Source: an uncultured Prevotella sp. (GTDB lineage Bacteria; Bacteroidota; Bacteroidia; Bacteroidales; Bacteroidaceae). From it: 8,566 nt of DNA. The notes under the pieces were generated by a model. That model did no database searches. It saw nothing but the letters and a program-made list of their open reading frames with translations, and had not been told where the DNA came from. The position numbers and the translations under genes are program-made. Positions within the stretch are counted from its first letter, which is position 1. Each line of letters starts with the position of its first letter. The stretch is taken from positions 1-8,566 of the forward strand of contig CAJLYG010000136.1 of assembly GCA_905210845.1 (NCBI GenBank), written 5' to 3'. Shown here in pieces: positions 5,091 to 8,566 of the stretch.

Positions 5091-7217
5091 TCATACCTTC
5101 ATGGAAAGGCTGATCCTGTTTCGTGCCTTATCTATTTCGATGACTTTTACTTGAACATGCTGGTGGAGGGTTACTACGTCAGTGGGATCTGAAACAAACC
5201 GGTCTGTTAGCTGTGAGATATGGACGAGTCCGTCATGGTGGATGCCTATGTCAACGAAAGCACCAAACTTGGTGATATTCGTGATAATGCCTGGAAGTAC
5301 CATGCCGATCTGAAGATCTTCCATCGTTCTCACCCGATCATCATATTCAAATATTTCGATTTCAGCACGTGGGTCTCTGCCAGGTTTCTCCAATTCCTTC
5401 ATGATATCCTGCAGGGTGGGGAGACCAATTTCGTTGGTTACATATCGTTGCAGATTGATGCCAGAACGTTTTTGAGGATTCGCAATCAAGTCCTGGACAG
5501 AACAGTTTTCGTCCTTTGCCATTTGCTCAACGATGGAATAACTTTCTGGATGCACGGCACTGTTGTCAAGAGGGTTTCGTGCTCCTGGAATGCGCAAGAA
5601 GCCCGCACACTGCGTAAAAGCGGCATTTCCTAATCGTGGTACTTTCCTTAAGGCAGCTCGACTCTTGAAAGGACCGTTCTCTTTCCGATAGTTGAGGATG
5701 TTCTTGGCCAAGGCAGGTCCTAAGCCACTGACATAGGTAAGTAATGACTCGCTGGCTGTATTGACATTAACGCCAACGAGATTCACGCAACTTTCTACAG
5801 TCATGTCTAAGCTTTTCTTTAGTTGACCTTGGTCTACGTCATGCTGATACTGCCCAATCCCCATGCTTCTCGGGTCTATCTTTACCAATTCAGCAAGAGG
5901 ATCCATCAGCCTTCTTGCAATGGATACCGCACCCCTCACCGTGACATCCTCGTTGGGAAACTCCTCCCTGGCAACCTTGGATGCAGAATAGACAGAAGCC
6001 CCGTCCTCACTCACCTCAAAGACAGGTATCGCCGTATCTTTCAGTTGCTGACTGACTAAATCCCGGGTTGAACGCCCTGCAGTACCGTTTCCTACGGCGA
6101 TTGCCTCTGCATGATATTGCTTGGCAAGCGTTTCGACTCTTTCGGCAGCAACTCTCTCATTCCCTTTTGGTCCATATGGGAAAATCACCTCATGATGCAA
6201 GAGATTTCCCAGTCCATCCAGGCATACGACCTTGCAACCCGTACGAATACCCGGATCCAGTCCGATGACCCTTTTTTGCCCTAATGGGGCCTGTAGCAGC
6301 AATTGGCGTAGGTTTTTTTTGAATATGTCAATAGCTTCCTCGTCTGCCTTTTGTTTACTGAGGGCGGCGAACTCATTTTCGATTGAAGGACAGAGCAATC
6401 GCTTGTAGGCATCAGCAACTGCTTCCTTCACCAAGTCTTGGCAAGTTCCATGCCCTCTTACAAAAAGCTTTTCCATCCGATCGACAACATCTTCACCATC
6501 AACGGAGATGCTTACCTTGAGAATTCCCTCTTTTTCTGCCCTGCGCATGGCAAGCAGTCGGTTACCGGAACAACGCCTCAAGGGTTCAGAACAGTCGAAG
6601 TAGTCTGAATATTTTGCGGCTTCTTCTGTCTTTTCCTTGTTTTTTACGACCTTGGCGGTGATCACGGCATGTCGCTTAAACGAGAACCTCAATTGCTGCC
6701 GGCAGCGTTCGTCTTCACTGATGATTTCTGCAATGATGTCTTGGGCCCCTTTGATTGCAGATGCTATATCCTTGATATCTCCTTTCAGGAATCTTCTTGC
6801 TACGTTGTCCACCTGCTGCTCCCGCTGTAATAAGATGATCTGTGCCAAAGGTTCCAGACCCTGTTCCCTGGCAATTTGAGCCCTTGTCCTTCGCTTGGGC
6901 TTGTAGGGGAGATACAAGTCCTCTAAGGCTGTCGCATCCCAGCAGGTGTCAATACGGCGTTGAAGTTCCTCCGTCATTTTCCCGAGATCGGTAATCGTCT
7001 TGACGACAGTTTCTTTCCGCTTACGGATCTCTTTCAATCGATCATTCCATTCCTGAATATTCTCGATTTGTATTTCGTCGAGTCCCCCTGTCCTTTCTTT
7101 CCGGTAGCGACTGATAAAGGGTATGGTGCATCCCTCGTCTAATAATTGTAGGGTATTCTCTATCCCTCTTTCCGGCAAGGATAATTTTTCCTTGATGATT
7201 TTAGTGAAAATATTCAT
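5091..7217 (-). CDS. tex: Tex-family RNA-binding transcription accessory protein
   Basis: Tex is a conserved cytoplasmic nucleic-acid-binding protein linked to transcription and RNA metabolism. It is related to eukaryotic Spt6, and its exact role is not settled. With the ATG at 7217 it has 708 residues, a little shorter than the usual 720 to 780. Domains in order: helical Tex N-terminal region (1-190, with TIPFISRYRKERTGGLDEIQ), YqgF/RNase H-like fold (about 317-440, VIGLDPGIRTGCKV and VGNGTAGRST), helix-hairpin-helix pair (about 485-545, YVSGLGPALAKNILNYR and LRKVPRLGNAAF), and a C-terminal S1 RNA-binding domain (about 637-708, GIITNITKFGAFVDIGIHHD, GLVHISQL). I prefer the ATG at 7217 because the 15 residues ahead of it in the open frame overlap the promoter region and match nothing in the family. 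A TAACTTTG box lies on the minus strand at 7268-7261. The gene is intact and faces away from the ABC-F gene. Confidence 0.96.
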   Translation of the reverse strand: MNIFTKIIKEKLSLPERGIENTLQLLDEGCTIPFISRYRKERTGGLDEIQIENIQEWNDRLKEIRKRKETVVKTITDLGKMTEELQRRIDTCWDATALEDLYLPYKPKRRTRAQIAREQGLEPLAQIILLQREQQVDNVARRFLKGDIKDIASAIKGAQDIIAEIISEDERCRQQLRFSFKRHAVITAKVVKNKEKTEEAAKYSDYFDCSEPLRRCSGNRLLAMRRAEKEGILKVSISVDGEDVVDRMEKLFVRGHGTCQDLVKEAVADAYKRLLCPSIENEFAALSKQKADEEAIDIFKKNLRQLLLQAPLGQKRVIGLDPGIRTGCKVVCLDGLGNLLHHEVIFPYGPKGNERVAAERVETLAKQYHAEAIAVGNGTAGRSTRDLVSQQLKDTAIPVFEVSEDGASVYSASKVAREEFPNEDVTVRGAVSIARRLMDPLAELVKIDPRSMGIGQYQHDVDQGQLKKSLDMTVESCVNLVGVNVNTASESLLTYVSGLGPALAKNILNYRKENGPFKSRAALRKVPRLGNAAFTQCAGFLRIPGARNPLDNSAVHPESYSIVEQMAKDENCSVQDLIANPQKRSGINLQRYVTNEIGLPTLQDIMKELEKPGRDPRAEIEIFEYDDRVRTMEDLQIGMVLPGIITNITKFGAFVDIGIHHDGLVHISQLTDRFVSDPTDVVTLHQHVQVKVIEIDKARNRISLSMKV

Positions 7218-7260
7218 AACCGATATTGGGTTGCTTTGTTGACTTTTTGTTCTTTGGGGC

Positions 7261-7268
7261 AAAGTTAC
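7261..7268 (-). promoter_or_regulatory. -7 box of tex
   Basis: On the minus strand TAACTTTG matches TAnnTTTG, 43 bases before the chosen tex ATG. No clear TTTG is seen at -33. Its position argues for the start at 7217, since the longer frame would begin within this box. Confidence 0.55.
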
Positions 7269-7391
7269 GGAATTTATTTCGAATAATCATAGACTCTTCG
7301 CTGTTTTTCCTGATTCCGTATAGGAGATCGTCGAAATGGCGAAAGAGGGTTAATTTCTGAGTAAAAAATCGTGTATTTGCATTATTTGCAG

Positions 7392-7399
7392 TAAATTTG
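7392..7399 (+). promoter_or_regulatory. -7 box of the ABC-F gene
   Basis: TAAATTTG matches TAnnTTTG, 20 bases before the ATG at 7420; a short ATAAGG ribosome site lies between. No good -33 TTTG is visible at the usual spacing. The 200 bases between tex and this gene hold both divergent promoters and nothing else I can identify. Confidence 0.5.
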
Positions 7400-7419
7400 C
7401 ACTCATAAAATAAGGTAAA

Positions 7420-8478
7420 ATGATATCAGTAGAAGGACTAAAAGTAGAATTTGGGGTAAAGCCCCTGTTCCAAGACGTAAGTTTTGTCATCAATGACCGA
7501 GACCGGATTGCCTTGGTTGGTAAAAATGGGGCAGGGAAGTCTACGATGCTTAAGATATTATGTGGACAGCAAAAACCCACAGCTGGAGTCGTTGCCATCC
7601 CCAATGACACCACGATAGGCTATCTTCCTCAGGTTATGATCTTGCAGGATGATACGACACTGCTTGAGGAGACGCGTAAGGCATTTGCCCATAACACGAA
7701 GATGAAGGCACGCCTTGACAAGATGAATGAGGAACTGTCCCGACGTACAGATTATGAGAGTGAGGAATATATGGCATTGGTGGAGAAGTTTAGTCAAGAA
7801 CACGAACGCTATATGATGATGGGAGCAGAGAACTATGAGGCTGAGATGGAACGTACTCTCTTAGGACTTGGCTTTGAACGTACAGACTTCAATCGTCCTA
7901 CGTCGGAGTTCAGTGGAGGCTGGCGTATGCGTATCGAATTGGCAAAGATCCTTTTAGAGCATCCTGATGTATTGTTGCTCGATGAGCCCACTAATCATTT
8001 GGACATAGAGAGTATTCAATGGTTGGAGCAGTTCTTGGCGCAGAGTTCCAGCGCGGTGGTCTTAGTCAGCCATGACAGGGCATTCATCAATAATGTCACC
8101 AATCGAACCTTGGAGATTAGTTGTGGTCGGGTTATTGATTACAAAGTAAAGTATGATGAATATGTTATCCTACGGAAGGAACGCAGGGAACAGCAAATCC
8201 GTGCCTATGAAAACCAGCAAAAGGAAATGGCAGATATCAAGGAATTCATTGAAAGATTCAGGTATAAACCGACCAAGGCTGTCCAGGTGCAGCAACGCAT
8301 TCGCCAACTTGAGAAAATGGTTCCTGTTGAAATCGACGAAGTGGATAACAGTGCCATGCACTTGAAATTTCCGCCTTGCCTGCGTAGTGGTGATTACCCT
8401 GTCATTTGTGACGATGTTCGGAAGGATTATGGTCCTCATACCGTTTTCAACCATGTTACTTTGACCATCAAACGGGGG
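7420..8478 (+). CDS. ABC-F family ATPase, 3'-truncated at a junction
   Basis: ABC-F proteins are soluble, ribosome-binding tandem ATPases without membrane domains; they act in translation or in ribosome protection. About 353 residues match the family. The first nucleotide-binding domain has Walker A GKNGAGKST (34-42), the Q-loop LPQ (69-71), signature SGGWRMR (165-171), Walker B VLLLDEPTNHLD (184-195) and the switch histidine in SHDR (218). The inter-domain linker (about 240-300) is charged and contains FIERFRYKPTKAVQVQQRIR, the tRNA-interacting motif of ABC-F proteins. The second ATPase domain begins (VICDDVRKDYGPHTVFNHVT, LTIKRG) and should continue with a second Walker A. Instead the frame reads SPKPRRRFLPRRPGG and stops at 8553. 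The full protein should be roughly 540 to 650 residues. The subfamily (YfmR, Uup, resistance type) cannot be set without the rest. Confidence 0.92.
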
Positions 8479-8479
8479 A

Positions 8480-8566
8480 GCCCAAAGCCGCGCCGAAGAT
8501 TTTTACCGCGGCGACCTGGCGGCCCGTATAGCAGCAGAAAGCGCCGCCTTTGACGGCTACCTCTCG
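8480..8566 (+). CDS. Gamma-glutamyltransferase-like fragment, foreign to its neighbours
   Basis: The frame starting at 8480, different from that of the ABC-F gene, reads AQSRAEDFYRGDLAARIAAE then SAAFDGYLS to the window edge. The phrase AEDFYRGDLAARIAA followed by GGxLS or GGxLT is characteristic of gamma-glutamyltransferase, which cleaves gamma-glutamyl bonds of glutathione, usually in the periplasm. By hand count 56 of 87 bases are G or C, well above the ABC-F gene, and the style suggests a GC-rich proteobacterial source. Both ends are missing: the left end is the junction and the right end is the window edge. The family assignment rests on a 29-residue match. Confidence 0.5.

Noticed and set aside
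5220..5633. 137-residue open frame on the plus strand inside tex
   Set aside because: It is a shadow of the S1 and HhH region of tex, with no ribosome site, promoter or plausible composition.

Overview
The window comes from a Bacteroidales genome, most likely Prevotella-like. The IF-3, L35, L20 and Tex proteins read as the Bacteroidales forms, and most genes are preceded by the Bacteroidota -7 promoter box TAnnTTTG, sometimes with a TTTG about 20 bases upstream. It looks like a piece of assembled contig: an intact housekeeping core flanked on both sides by broken or foreign-looking sequence.

Left part (1-1040). A GC-rich open frame of unknown function enters from the left edge and ends at 571. 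It is followed by five imperfect repeats in exact 22-base register (609-718) and a boxA-like motif. On the minus strand, 863-1035 carries a frameshifted piece of a beta-ketoacyl-ACP synthase. This piece abuts, at about 1040, the broken end of an acetyltransferase-like gene.

Accessory part (1042-2905). A minus-strand pair, an AraC-type regulator followed by the acetyltransferase-like gene, overlaps by 14 bases. The second gene is a pseudogene, with a frameshift at an A7 run and loss of its C-terminal part. Divergent from the regulator is the C-terminal two thirds of a chloramphenicol-acetyltransferase-like protein with its HxxxDG motif intact. Two -7 boxes facing each other as an inverted repeat lie between these divergent genes.

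Core part (2945-4443). infC, rpmI and rplT (IF-3, L35, L20) form an operon with a good promoter upstream and a perfect intrinsic terminator downstream. A 10-bp hairpin between infC and rpmI is a candidate site for L20 autoregulation.

Non-coding part (4444-5090). The 650 bases after rplT hold two related small RNA units in tandem. Each has its own TAnnTTTG box and a long rod-like fold closed by TCTGGAC/GTCCAGA. Position and form match the Bacteroidales-1 motif, which as I recall has been proposed as the 6S RNA of this order. Two adjacent, diverged copies are the most interesting feature of the window.

Right part (5091-8566). A complete tex gene lies on the minus strand, with a divergent ABC-F ATPase gene on the plus strand. 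The ABC-F gene breaks off at about 8478, at the start of its second ATPase domain. The last 87 bases are GC-rich and read, in another frame, as a piece of gamma-glutamyltransferase, so the contig end is probably chimeric.
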